Source: Acanthornis magna (taxonomy: Eukaryota; Chordata; Aves; Passeriformes; Acanthizidae). From it: a stretch of DNA of 64,000 nucleotides. Of the stretch, positions 1-13,100 are shown in pieces (the stretch's first letter is position 1; each line of letters starts with the position of its first letter). The DNA is taken from assembly GCA_036785705.1 (NCBI GenBank), contig JAWUZG010000084.1:11793501-11857500 (forward strand), written 5' to 3'. Both the position numbers and the translations under genes were made by a program. The notes under the pieces were generated by a model that did not search any database, had not been told where the DNA came from, and saw only the letters and a list, made by a program, of their open reading frames with translations.

Positions 1-1175
1 GTTAAAAAACACAGAGACCGTATTTCTAAACCTTTCCCTGAGCTAATCCTAGCAGCAGCAGTTAAGCTGAGGTCAAGAAGCTATGTGTGTTTTGGGGTTG
101 TAATGACACAAATTCCAGCATATAAAAGTTGCTGAAAGTATTTCCCACATTTTCCTACCAGTCCCACTTCAGGAATATGCTTCGGCTACCCCCACCACAC
201 TTTTAAAACCTCACATTAGCACACAGTCTGCATCCAAACCCATCCCATCTCCCTTCTTTTAATTTGACTATAAAAAGGATTTTCCATTAAGACCACAAAT
301 CTGATGGTTGTAGATGATGAAACCTTCCTCTTGCCATCTATTTACTGATGCAAAAGGAGGTACTCATACAGTCATCCCCAGTCAGGAAATATTGAGTAAG
401 CAGCAAATAGCACAAAAACTGAATGCAAAAGAAAAAAGGCAAAGATAGTACTAACAGCAATACTAACAGGCTACACGGACTCCTCACCATCCCCCTCACT
501 GCTATATTCAGAAAGGTTAGGGGTTACAAAAACAAAAAAAACTATCCAGTGCAGAACCACTTATCTGCATCTATTGTATTCAAAAGCACATGCACAGAAC
601 CGAGGATCTGTAGTAAATGCAACACAAGTCACAAGATGCAATTCAGGTGGTGTTAGTAATGAAAGTTTCACAAAAGTATCAATGCAGACAGATGTGATTG
701 GGAAGGACACAATGCTCGAGCGATCAGGAATCCCTATTTGTTTAAACAACTTAAGTCATACATTTTATTCTAAGATAGAGAAATGCCACTGCTTCAATTA
801 AGGTTGGATTTTTTCCTTTGGAAGGAAAATTTCATTAAGATTAAGTTCCTGTGTAGTCTTTAACAAAATTCACAAGTTGAAAGCACAGGTATCTCAGTAT
901 TACAATATTCCCTGGAGTCCTCAATGAGCTTTAGACTTTTAGAGTAATTACCAGAGCCTCCAACAGCTCAAGCAGGCAAAGTACGAGGAGAGGAGGTTGA
1001 CACCCATGAAAGATAAGGCAAATCGCTCAAGCGGTTTGTCTCAGCTTGTAGCAGGAGGGATAACGGGATTCACACCCCACATTGCTGCAAATACTGGATA
1101 ATCTTTCCTCCTCATTCCTTGGGTGCTCAGTTGTGGCAGCTGCCGTGCATCCAGAGGCGCCCCAGGAACACAAAC
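1..1175 (-). other. LSP1 intron downstream of the last visible exon; no exon seen
   Basis: The next LSP1 exon should encode the segment equivalent to human LIDRTESLNRS. I looked for it on the minus strand in all frames and did not find it. The stretch is AT-rich without coding character and is read as intron. No repeat family was recognised. Confidence 0.6.
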
Positions 1176-4100
1176 CTTTGTGGAGCACACTGCGGCGTGG
1201 TCAGAGCACAGCTCCTCCTCTTCCAGGCTGGCAACACTTGGGGCCTTCTGGCGTTTCTCTGGTGCCTCCTCTTCTTTCTCTCCATCATTTCTCCTTCTCT
1301 TCTTTTCCTGAGTGCAGAAAAAGAACAAGCCAGGAAGTGAGCCGGTCAAACTGCTTATTATGCAGCAACAGTAATTTTTCCCGTCTCCCAGGCTTCCTGC
1401 TTTGTGCTAAATAAACACAAAAGCACCAAAACTTTGAGTTAACATTATCTAATTTGGAAACGTTCAGGAAGAAGCTCATGTGTCATTTGGAAGGGAAGGC
1501 AAAAATCAGAAATTTTGCAGGTTCGAGATTCCCAAATGGTATGAAAAGGGGTCCTCGCATCAGTTATAAAGATCTCTTACCACAATTGAAATAGGAAAAT
1601 ATTAATTTCTCATTTAGAGGCCAAAAGGAGAGAGAGAGAGACACTGCCTTCAGAATAAAGGGTTGGAAAGAGTCTCACACAGTTCAAATGCAAAAATCTT
1701 ACCAGCCTCAGACAGTAAAATGATATTTGAAGCTCAGCCACCCTAACAGACTTGCACACCACTTGAGTTCCAGCTTTGTTTCTCTCTCCCTCCCCCCTTA
1801 ACCAGGAATTATCAGAACAACAAAAAAACCTCAGCTGGGAGCAATGCAAGGCTAAGAGATCTATCAAGACAAAGTGCTCCAAAGGTGTGATAAAGGCTGG
1901 GGAGAGAAAAACAAGCAGTATAATTTAGATTTGAGTTCTCTTGTAAAGCTACTTGCCACCCACAAAGTCACAGGAGAATTAACACTTTCATCCTCGGTAT
2001 GGCAGGGACACAGCAAAGCCACCACAAACTCCGGGAGCAAACACACCTCACTCACACCTCCCGGAGCCTCTGCCTCAGAAAGGCAGAGGCTGCAATGACC
2101 ACATGAAGGCACATGGCAAGAAGGGCACCATCCCCAGGTTATGCCAAGAAACCATGTCTAATGTCTACACGGGCTCAACTCCCAGCAGCCACCATGAGCT
2201 AAGACACGGGAGAGCAGCCCCCAGCATCAGCTCTCCCATCAGCCTTCCAGAAAGAAGGTCAGCTCCTTCTCATCCCACCTCTTGCTCAGCTTGCTCCCCT
2301 TTCTCCTGCTCTTGGGCCTCTTCTTCCTCCTGAAGCAGCCTCTCTTCCTCTCTGATAACCATATTCTCCTCCCGGATCTCCTCTGGGCTTCCCTGATCCA
2401 GCTGGATCTGCTCCATTTTGACTTCAGCTTCCCTCACACCACTGTCCTCTTCTTCATATGACTGTCTCGGAGACCTAGAGATGGGGGAGAGATCAAAGAA
2501 GAAAAACAGTTATGAGCTAAATCCCACATGAACCAGCATGTCCTGTAGTCCTGTGCACAAGCACAGATCTGATGCTGCCCCACGCTTCCCTGCAGCAATT
2601 CAATATGGGACACCAAATACAGCCCTTCTCTGACTAAAGTCATCTTCCACATTAACAGAGCCTCTTGCTGGAGGAGGATCCAACCAACAACACATAAACA
2701 CGCTTCTCAAGCTGAAACCAAACTCTAGGGCAAGGCTGCAGAGCCGCTCCCCTGGAATCCTTCCATGTGCAGGGCCCAGTGCTTCACAAGCAATGCCATA
2801 CTGACACCTCATCCCAAGCCTCGGTTTTGCCCACTGGAAAAATTACACCTCAACTCACATCACTCATCTCACAGCCCAGCAAAACAAAGGAGTTCCAAAG
2901 CAGATGGGGTCACTCTCTGGCTTAGGGGTTTAAAAACCACGGTGGGGTTGGTACAAGAGAATTGCTCCAGGTCTTTGAGGCTGCAAGAAGAGACCCATGA
3001 GTATGTTTATGCAATCAGCTTTACAAAAGCAGAGCAGCCCCTGCCTTTGGGCACAGGGACAGTGGGAGTACAGAACCCCGGAACTCTGACTGGCTCACAG
3101 CCACGCACCAAGGTGTTACTGCCATCTTACTTTCCCCAGCCAAAAGGCAGCTTTCTCCTCCCACCCAGTTCTTAGAAAACTGCCTGGCTTGAGAGAGCCC
3201 AGAGAGCTGGCTAGCAGGCAGCTGCCAAAGGGCAAGGCTGACTCACTGCTCCACCCTCGACAGCCAGCACCAAAACACAAAAACAGGCTCAAGCAAGACC
3301 TTTCCACCCACCTCTGCTGCTGGGAAGGCAGCTCACAGGTCAGCTACCATCCAGCCCTCCACATGGGGAAAAATGATGCATATGCTGGCTCACTTGACTT
3401 GTTTCTCATCATCCTCTCACCAACAGCAAACAGGCTCTGAAGGCCCAGGAAACTTGCAGCTCTCCACCAGGAAGCCAGCAATGTCTCCAACTCAAGGGTA
3501 AGCTTATATTAAAAATTAAGCAAACACAAAGCAGCCTCTAGGATACCTTTTGCACCACAGCAATTTTGTATGGGAGACAGCTGGGCTGGGACAGCTTTAC
3601 CTTCTTGCATGCAGCTGATAGCAGGGATAGCCCACCTCAAAGAGGAAAACTAGAGCCAAAAGGAAAATGTGCCTGAGCACCAAAGCCCTCAGGGGATGCA
3701 GGAGCTGTTTTAGTTCCATCCAACAGAGAGCAGCTGTCTCCATCCACTCTTTCACAGCCATCACTTAAACATCCGTCACATGGAAACCTAGGGTTTGCTC
3801 CATCTTCAGTTAAGCAGGAGAGAGGGGAGTGGGGAAACCCTGACCACAGCACTGCTTGTCCCAGCACAGAGCACCACAGCCAGACACAAAGCCTACCTGT
3901 GCTCACACCACACTCCAAGCCTGTCCTTTGGATGAAGCAAACCCCCAAGGGCAAAGCTGCTGAAAGGACTTTATGAGGCACAGCTTCCCACTAGGAAGCA
4001 AGCCCAGCAAAAAGCCTGGCCCTAGCAAACACACAGAGTCTGAGCCCCTTCAGCTGCCTCTCTCACCCAACCTCTGGACCAACAACCCTCCAGCTCTAGC

Positions 4101-7100
4101 TTTTAAAGCACCACCTCTCACTGATGGACTTCACCTGCCATGACCACCACCTGCCCTGCTCAGCACCTTCCCCCCGCTACAGGATAAACACAAGCATCAC
4201 ATAAAAACCCAAGGAGAAATACCTGAAGGGGAAAACGTTAATTCTAACTAATTCTCTTTTGAAGGCCAAGGAGGGAATAGCAGTAGTGTTTCTTTCCAGA
4301 AAAGCCCTTTGCAAGGGGGGCTGGAAAAAAGAGGCAGCAAACTGAAAAGCAGATGATTTCTAATTGCTCCCACAGATGTTATAATCACATTATGCTGGGC
4401 CTTGGAGATGCTTGAGCAGTGCTTGTGCAGTCAGGGCTGCAAAGGTACAGCTTACAGCATGGTTTAACTGCAATGTCTGGAGAAAAGTAACAAAACTTTG
4501 AGCTCTTTTTATTTATTCAGCAGTAAATATTGATATTAAGCATTTTTTCAGTCATAGAATAGTTTGGGTTGGAAGGGACCTTTAAAGGTCATCTAGTCCA
4601 ATCCCTCTGAAATAAGCAGGGACCTTTTCAATTAGATCAGGTTTCTCAGAGCCCTGTCCAACCTGACCTTGAATGTTTCCAGGGAAGGGGCATCCACCAC
4701 CTCTTTGTGCAAAGAATTCTTCAGGGTACAGAGCCCATGCCAAAAATTCCCTGCAAAATCAAGCTGCCAAGAGAGCTGAGTCACAGAGTTCACGTGCAGG
4801 TAGACGGTGTCCAAGGGAAGTGGTTAAGGCAGGAGATTGGTGCAGTTCAGTAAGGGGGGAGTGATGGGAGATGGGGACTAAACAGCTGGCACACCAGCAC
4901 CTCTCAGAGCCCTTTGCTGCCTATTTTTCTCTGCTCAAAGAGGAGTCAGGCACAAGGTGGGCCAGGGCCATACCCACTGTGCTGACACGAGTCAGGAAGC
5001 AGCAATAACTTAGAACAGCTTTTTAGGCTGGCCTGGATTATGTTAGAGGCCATTTCAGCCCCTGCAGCAGCTCAGGTGGCTTAAATCTGCTGTTGTCACT
5101 CCTCCAAACCCAAGCATCCTGGCACGCTGCCATTGCTTGGAGCACAAAGCTCAATCCAAACATCCCCAAAGCTTGGGGCCATCCCTGGGCCATTCGTCCC
5201 TGCTAGCCCAAAGTGCAGGCAGAGAGCATCTGTCCCAGTGGCGAGGGGCCCGTTCTGTCCTGCTGATGCCCCAGATTCTGGCCTCATTCCTACACATGCT
5301 AGACTCGACTTGGGTTTGGTCACCCCTCCCCAGGGACAGTCCTTTTGCTGGGACATGGGAACCCCTGCCCATGGTTCTTCGGTGTCCTACCCACCTCTGC
5401 TTGCGCTGCTCGAGCTTCTGGGACCAGTCACTGAAACCCTCATCTTCCTCCAGCTCCGAAGTCCCGGATGGCTTAAAGTCATAGCTGAAACACAGCAAGA
5501 AGGAAAATTAGCATGAGAGGCACACAGAAAGGCCTAAACATGGCCTGAAAGAGCCACAGCCTGACACTGTCCTTCTCTCCTTCCAGTTATTCCATACATT
5601 CGTCTTCAAGTGAGATTCACTGCTGAAGACAGCCAAGGCAAAATCATTCCAGTATCTGTGGCCCTGGTCACAAATGTGTGCTCAGGCTACCAGGAAAGCT
5701 CCCAGAGAGTAAGGGAGATTGGCTGAATGCTGTCAGAAAATTGGCTGCTTCCCTGTGTCCCTCTGCAAACACAACCCCAGGAGAAGCATGAAGCCAGCAC
5801 AGCCCCATCATCACCACTTCAGCTGATGTCCATCCCTCTGGAGCCCAAGGACACTCCTGACTCTCCTGCAAACCCTCTGTTCCCCTGACTATTTCTGGTT
5901 TTCTTTAGTGGGGGCAAAGGAGAACAGGAGGTTCACTCAGCCCCTTTGGTGCAAGGAAATGCGAGGGTGGGTTTGAACTAATGAGAGTGACATGGATAGG
6001 ACTAGTCCCAGCATGGGAAGAGCCACGGGAAGGAGGGGGCAGTATTTACACAAGAGAGAATGAAGCTTTTCAGGAGATTAATAGCCAGGGCTGACCCTGG
6101 CTGCATGAGCAAGCCCAGGTGGCTGTCAGCAGCTGTAAACGAAACCAGGCAATGGCCAGAGAAGAAGGAACATCATTCCGGTTGAGCCTGGCCCAGCAAG
6201 CTTAAGAATCATGGAGCAGGGACCAAAACCTGTCATTTTAGGAGCTGTTCTTGTCATTGCCCTCTGAAGCACTCAATCAAATTTGGGCAATGCCAATGGT
6301 CCTGTGGGGTCAGCAGCATGGCTGTGCCCAACAGGACTAGAGCCTGCAAGCTGCTGCACACTACTCTGGGCCTGAGCCTGCAACAGCACCTCCCAGCAAA
6401 GCAGAGACCAAAGATTTATCTCATCTGCTGTTTTAAAGACCTTTTCAGATTATTTCCTAGCCTCCACGTGAAGGGGGGTTTGGAAAAGCTAATGATTATT
6501 ATTACTTTCCAGACCTTCTGTTTGCTTTTACAGCAGACTGCAGTGGTTTTGTCTGCAGAATATCACCGTGTGTATTTCCACAAAAGATTGTGAAGGTGTT
6601 TTGCAATTCCTTTCTATTAAAAAAAAATCCTGAATTATTTTGGAAGTATCTTAAAAAAAAAAAAAAAAAAAGAAAAGATCTTTTAATGGAAAAATAATTT
6701 TGCTATTTTTCCAGTAAAATGAAGATGTTGCTTCTCTCTGACTATAACCCCAAATCCTGCCACCACTTTTCCATTGTGATGAATAGATTCAGAAATACGT
6801 TGAACACATAAAGAGTGCTAAGACTGAGGTCTTTGAGACAAGAATCTGGCAATTCCGAGTGTAGACTAGTTTCTGTGCTAGCCCCAGTGCTGCACAGTAT
6901 CTGGGCTGCTGAACCATGAGCATGGGGAGGCTGCAGTAGGATGCAGCATGGGATGCTGGGGACGTCATCCTATTCCTTTTCCAGGTGTTTCCTCTTTGAC
7001 AGCAGATAGCTCAGCATCTCCATAAATGCCTCCTGAGCTGTTTCCATTTAGGACCTGCCCCATTAAAGCACTAAGTTCATTTTAACCCTTGGAGCTGTGA

Positions 7101-10100
7101 ACTGCACCAGCTCAAGGGCTGCCTCATGCTTCCCAGCAGCAGGGCAGCATCCTCCGAGGGAGGTGTGGGAAGCCCAGCGGGGTTAGGTGATTGTTTGCAC
7201 CATGATCTGCCCAGAGCTGTGCATCACATCCTCAGGCACATGTCTGTCTTTGCATGTATCAGGAAACTCCATTACTTTCGATGCAGGATGACTCACAAGT
7301 TGAAATTTAACCAAGCACTGAAATCACTGGCAATGAGGACTCCCTGCCAGAGCCCAGCCTGTCCCAAGCTGTCCCAGTGTAAACTCTCAGGGCAGTAAAA
7401 CACTCCGCTTCCAGCCAAAAAAAAGATCAAAGCAGGACTTCTGGGGTTTTCTGCCCAAACAAGAAAACACACTGTTTGCTAGCATGGGCTAAATCCCCCA
7501 ACCCAAACCCATTAGAGAACTTCTCCATCTTCCCCAGACCACCCCAAACAACAGGGACACATGTTCAGTGGATGCAGGAGGGATTTGCTGCAAGGAGAAA
7601 GTGTGTTGCTGAAGCATTTATCCACGGGTATTTCTTACTGGTTTTCCTGTGCCAGAGCCGCGCTCTCCGAGCAGGACACGGTGCCATTCAAGCCCTCTTC
7701 TGCCTGGGACCTCAGCTGCTTCTCCCGCTCCCGCCGCCGCCGCTCTCTCGCCGCCTCCTCCTCATCTTCCACGCTCCACTGCGCTGTCAGCCTGCCAAGC
7801 CAGAGGGAAAACCCATCTTTAATGCCATCAGGCAGTCCTGGTAACAGTCCTCTAAGGTGTCTGGGCTCCCCCCAGCAAGCAGGAGCCTTCTGCAGAGGAG
7901 TGCTCCCACCATGAGTAGTGATCCTCCAAGTGGCATCCTCACCTCCATCAGCACAGTTCTGCATAGGGCCTGACCAATGGGTAAGGATAAGGTGGGACTG
8001 GGGGAGGGGTGCAGGAGAGCCTGCAAGATTCTACAAGGAAGACGTGGTACACATCCCCTTCCTCCCAGACCAGCCACCTTCCTGTGGGATGAAGCCCACT
8101 GGGAAGCACCAATCCCTGCAAAAACAGCTTTGCATCCCAGAAGGGTTTGTAAAGGGTCTTGCAGGGCTGCAGGATATCCAACACCTTCATCTCAAACTTT
8201 GGCCCACGGAAGGCAGGATCTGTACCTTGGGGCCGAGTTTCCTTAGGCAGCTGAGCTGCTCCTGTCTGACCATGAGCTGAGGAAACAGGGGCAGAGGGCA
8301 GCACCCATGTCCTGCTCTGCCCTGCCTGGCTTTCTTCCACCCCTGCAGAGAAGAGAAACCTGCCCTGCCTTCTCCCAGACATCTCAGCTGCTGGATAATA
8401 ATGCCTCTGTCAGCAGAACAGCCTCTTGCATCCCCAAGGAAGCGATAAGGCGGATGCCACATTCCTTCTCTGGTGATAACACCAGTCCAGTCGTTCCCCA
8501 CGTGGGATCAGCTCCTGTCCCACTGGCAGCACCAGCTGAGATTCAGGCAGAAAAGGACGTGCCATGGGTGGCCACCGCTCACCCAAAGGGCCTGTGATGG
8601 CAGCTGGAGCTGGGCAGGTCTGATTTGTGGTACCCAGGGTCGATGCTGGGGCAGACACCTCCTCACCCCACTTGCCTCTGGCTCAGCCAGGTCTCAAACA
8701 GACCACAAAGGCTGTTTCCTCTGGCATTTGCAAGCCTGTTTACAGAAATGCAAGGCACACACATGGGAGTCAGGAAGGTGATCCACCAGCAGCAGGACCC
8801 AGCCCAACCTGCACTTAGCCTGCAGTGCCAGCAGGACTGCTGAGCTTAGCCCCAGTAGCATCCCTCTGCACAGCGGTCCCACCACTACCCTGTCAAGAAG
8901 CTGGGGGTGATCCTGAATCACTGCCTCCTGAACTCCCACCTGACCCAGGGCAGCAAAGCCAGGTTGTCGAGCCCAATGGAGAAAGGTCACTCATCCCTGC
9001 TGTGCTCACAGAGGACCAGGGAACAATGCAGACCCCAAAACTAGGACCAGAGAATGCTCCACTGCCATGTAGTTACTGCCTGCCTTAATTTGGGTGGGGT
9101 CTTTTTGCAAGCAGCAAATTCAGCTCTTTCCCCTTTTGCCCCCTCAGAGCTCCTTGCCACCTTGGTCACCATGAGGAACAAAGCAGACCCAGACCAGAGC
9201 CTGGGCTCCCCTCCTCCCTTCCCTACTCATCCCACACTCCTATTTATTATTTTTCCTCAGGTTCCCATAGAAACCCTTGTCTGTGGACCTGGCAGGAAGC
9301 CACCATGTTGTTGTTTTTTTTTTTTAATATATAAATGAAGTCATTCATTAAACTCTGCCATGATCTCCCTCCCTTGTGCAACAGCTCCAGATAGTCTCCA
9401 ATTCAGAAAGGCTCTTAACCCCTTCTCGCCCATATTGCCCCAGTTACGAGAAGTAAAGTCCATGTTTATCCCAAAACAAGTTATATTTCAATTAAAATCT
9501 TTCACCCCCTCCTCCAGCTCCTTGGGAAGCTGCTGCAGAGGCAGAGCTGCACCAACACCCCCAGCTTGGCCAGGGTGCTCTAGGGAGCCTGGAGAGGGGG
9601 GTCCCTTCTGAACCACATGAGCTTTCCACACTGTGAGAGCAACACTGGTTGGCAGCCCTCTCCCTTTCCCAGTTGGATGTGACTAACTCTCTCCCCATGA
9701 CCTCACCGGCTCGCTATTCTGTCCCTGCATCCTTCGAACAGGCTGAGGACAGAGCCAGGGGCAACCGTTCTGGGGAGAAGGATTTTTCTGCAAAAACAGT
9801 GAAATAACTTCCCCAGCTCCCTTTGCCACTGAGCAATCCAAGTTGCCCACCATTGTGCTGGGATGTGGCTCAGACACTCTGAACATCCTCAGGGGCTGCA
9901 ATGCTGGGAACACCGTGCTTCTACTCACCAATAAGGGCTGCAGATAAAGCCCCCACAGATTCAAAAATACCAGCATCCTCCAGCAAACACCTAAACCCAG
10001 CTTATTTTCAGATTCTGAGCTCTCTGTCATGCTCAAGCAGGCTGGTACGGGAGCAAGGTTTAATAAGTGATGCGTTGGGGTTCAGTAATCACACGGACAA

Positions 10101-13100
10101 GCAGAGGAAAAAGGACGATTACTTTTTGACTGACCTAGCAGCACAAATATTTGTCTTTAGTGAAAAACAAACAAAACAAAACAAAGCAAAAAACACGAGC
10201 AAATGAGAAACTAAGCCTTGCCAAAGTCCTTGTGTTTGGGTCAGCTACAGGGGTTTGTTGGACCCCAGACAAAATGTGCCATTTCAATTTGGACAAGCAC
10301 AAGTGTGAGCAGGGGGTCAGCTGTTAAATTGCCTTTCGAAGCAAAAAGGTGGAAAGATTTAATTTCCAAATGGTTCCATTTACTAAAACGGGGCCATGGT
10401 CTCCCATTTGCTCTAATTGTTCACCACTGCATTCAGAAACTCAACGCACTCAGCCCACAGTCGTATTTCACAACCATCATTCCCAACTCTACAAATAATT
10501 ACCCAGGGCTTCAGGATCCGGCTGATCCCATGTATCCCTGCCTTCACCTCCAGCCAGCACTTCCCAGGCTGGTCCCAGCCTAGGGAGGTTTGGGGAAGAA
10601 GTAGATTCATAGCTGCCAGTGGGACCAAGAGTTCTCAACTTCATTTCACCCATCACAGGATAGGGAAACGGAAAGCAACGCTTGAAGCCTGAGGAGCTGC
10701 AAGATGAACTACAGCATGCAACACCCCTGCATCCAGACACCCGCCTTTATAAAATTACTATGTAGAGGGATTTTCAAGCAGTGTGAAAGGAAATTCACCC
10801 CCTTACACAAATTTTAGGAGGACTGGAGAAAGGGGGAGGAAGGGTAGAGAGACCTCCGTGGCCCCAGCAGCCCAGAGTTGCGGCAAGACTTGCTCCAGCA
10901 CGAGCTCATCACAGGGCTGGGTCATTTCTTTTACACAGTCCCTACATCTCTGCCAACAGCTTTTGGAGGTCTTGGTTGAGCCAAACACACTTTTCAGAAA
11001 AAGCTTCTCTCTTCCAGAGGAGATCCTGCAGGTGTAAGGATGAACTGAAGGCACCTTGGTTCAGCTGTGCCCACAGAGACGTTGCTTGCCAAGCACTTGG
11101 GATGCTTAGACTTCTGCTCTGACCAAGGGCCAGCTGCTCATTCCAGATCCAGCTCTTGACCTCACCTCCCTTGGACCCTCAGCCAAGGGAGGAGTTTTAT
11201 TTCTGTTTGTGCTACAGAACATCTTTTCCTGCAGCACGGCAATACAGGCACCCGCACTCTGGCTGCCCTGTCCCACATGGCCACAAACGTCCCCTCCAGA
11301 CAAGCCAGCATTGCTGGGAAGGTCACGTTTCCTTTGGGCAATTCCTCAATGACACTTGAGGAGATTTTAATATTCAGGCAAGGGAAATTTCTGGCACCAG
11401 ATGAGCTGCGTTTAAGGGAAACGATGCAGGCTTGAGGAGTCTTTTGCATGGTTGACGGCTCAAAGGAAGCTTTGCTGGCCCAAACCCAACCTTCAGCACT
11501 AAAGCTAATTCCAGAAAGGAAAATCAAATGCCTCCCGGAGGCTTTGGGCTTTCCAGGCTTGCGCCAGAAATACTCAGGAACCCTCTCCCAGCACACTGGA
11601 CATTCCTGTCTCCTGAGCTCACCAGGGTATCAGGCCAGGAGTGCTTTGGCTTTGGTTGCTGCCTCTGTTGGGTAGGTTGCCCCCGCAAAGCCAGGGTACA
11701 TGAGGGAAGAGGTTTTGGGAACAGGATTTAGGAAGAGCCATGTGAAACCCCATAAGAGACACTGCCCCATCACCTGCAAAAAACCCAGTGTCCACCACAG
11801 CTGGAAATATCACCTGGAAGCGATGGGGCTGCACGAATTAGAGAAGAACTGGGAAGGGCAGCCCTGCCTCTGCTGGCAGCGATCCCATCGCCACTCTGTT
11901 GAGGTTTGGGGAAAGGGAGATGCCAAAAATCAGTGCAAGGGACCTTCCCCTTCCATGCAATCCACTGCAGCCTGCATTGCCTTGTCACAGCACCAGATAC
12001 AACATCAGCGCAGGATATGGCCTGGGACTGTCAACAAGTCCATCTGCTGCGGAGAGCAGAGCTGCCAGGCTTTATTTCATATAGCATTTTTAACACATTT
12101 ATAAAGGGCCCTGACTACTGGCAGGAGACGTGCAGCTCATCCTGTCACAAGAAAGGGAAGAGGACACCCTCAGAAGGCTACAACTCCCTCACCCACTTGA
12201 CCTTCTGCCAACAAATTAATCACTTATTAGTGGCATATAATGGGTCTGTGTGACTGAGTCAAGCATGCTGAAATACCCAAATAATGCCTCCACTCATGTC
12301 ATTCAGGACCACTGGTATTAGGCCACCCCAGAAGTCATGGGTTTCCATGGCTTAGGAGTAACGTGGCTGGATAGCAAAGAGTACAGCTGGGTCATCATCC
12401 CGCTGAACATGGAAGGGGGTGTGGATAGCAACACGACACAGGAAGACTGGGAAAAGAAATAAAATCAAGAATTATTATGTCACAGCCTGGAGCTTATTTC
12501 AGCCTTGCCTCGGGAGAGTTATTCTAGCTCTGAAACAGCAGCGTGTCAGTCAAAGGCAGACAGAGATACTCCACAAGCCTCTCCCTCCCATACATTCATG
12601 TAATTCCTCAGCTGCATTGCTCCGTTCAGAGTCCAGGCTACAGAGTTTGAACAAGAAGGGGGGCAGGGGGAGAGGAAAAAATGCATCGATGTGCTTCACC
12701 CTCAGCCTTTTTCTCATACCAAGCTTCCCCACCCCACACGTAGCTGTGCAGTCTCAGCCACGTCTCCCCGATTCTCCTATAAATCACAGGTCACCTTCAG
12801 GATGCGAACAGCAGGACAGAGCTGCTTCACATCCAGGAGTGGCCACAGAGCCCATCCCCATCTCCCACTGGCAGTGGGGGTGTGGAAAGGCAGCACATAT
12901 GGAGTGATAAGGACACACCAAGGCATCTGAACAGAATATGATATGGCCCAAACTTTCATCAAGCAGAAATAGAAGGAAAACCACATTCAGCATGGCAGAG
13001 ACTTATCTCCTTTTCAAAAATAAAAGCAACCCTTCTTTTTTTTAAACAGATCTTGGATTTCCTCCACAAAAGCACATCCCGTTTCTGCCCAGAGAAGGAT

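Larger units (their letters stand above)
1308..7638 (-). other. LSP1 introns between exons 2 and 5
   Basis: The three introns are 1308-2278, 2475-5394 and 5485-7638. They hold a short GA microsatellite (1628-1641), an 11-base inverted repeat (2065-2091), one CR1 fragment (4552-4730) and a 19-base poly(A) run (6653-6671). Otherwise I see no coding exon or RNA gene. Confidence 0.6.
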
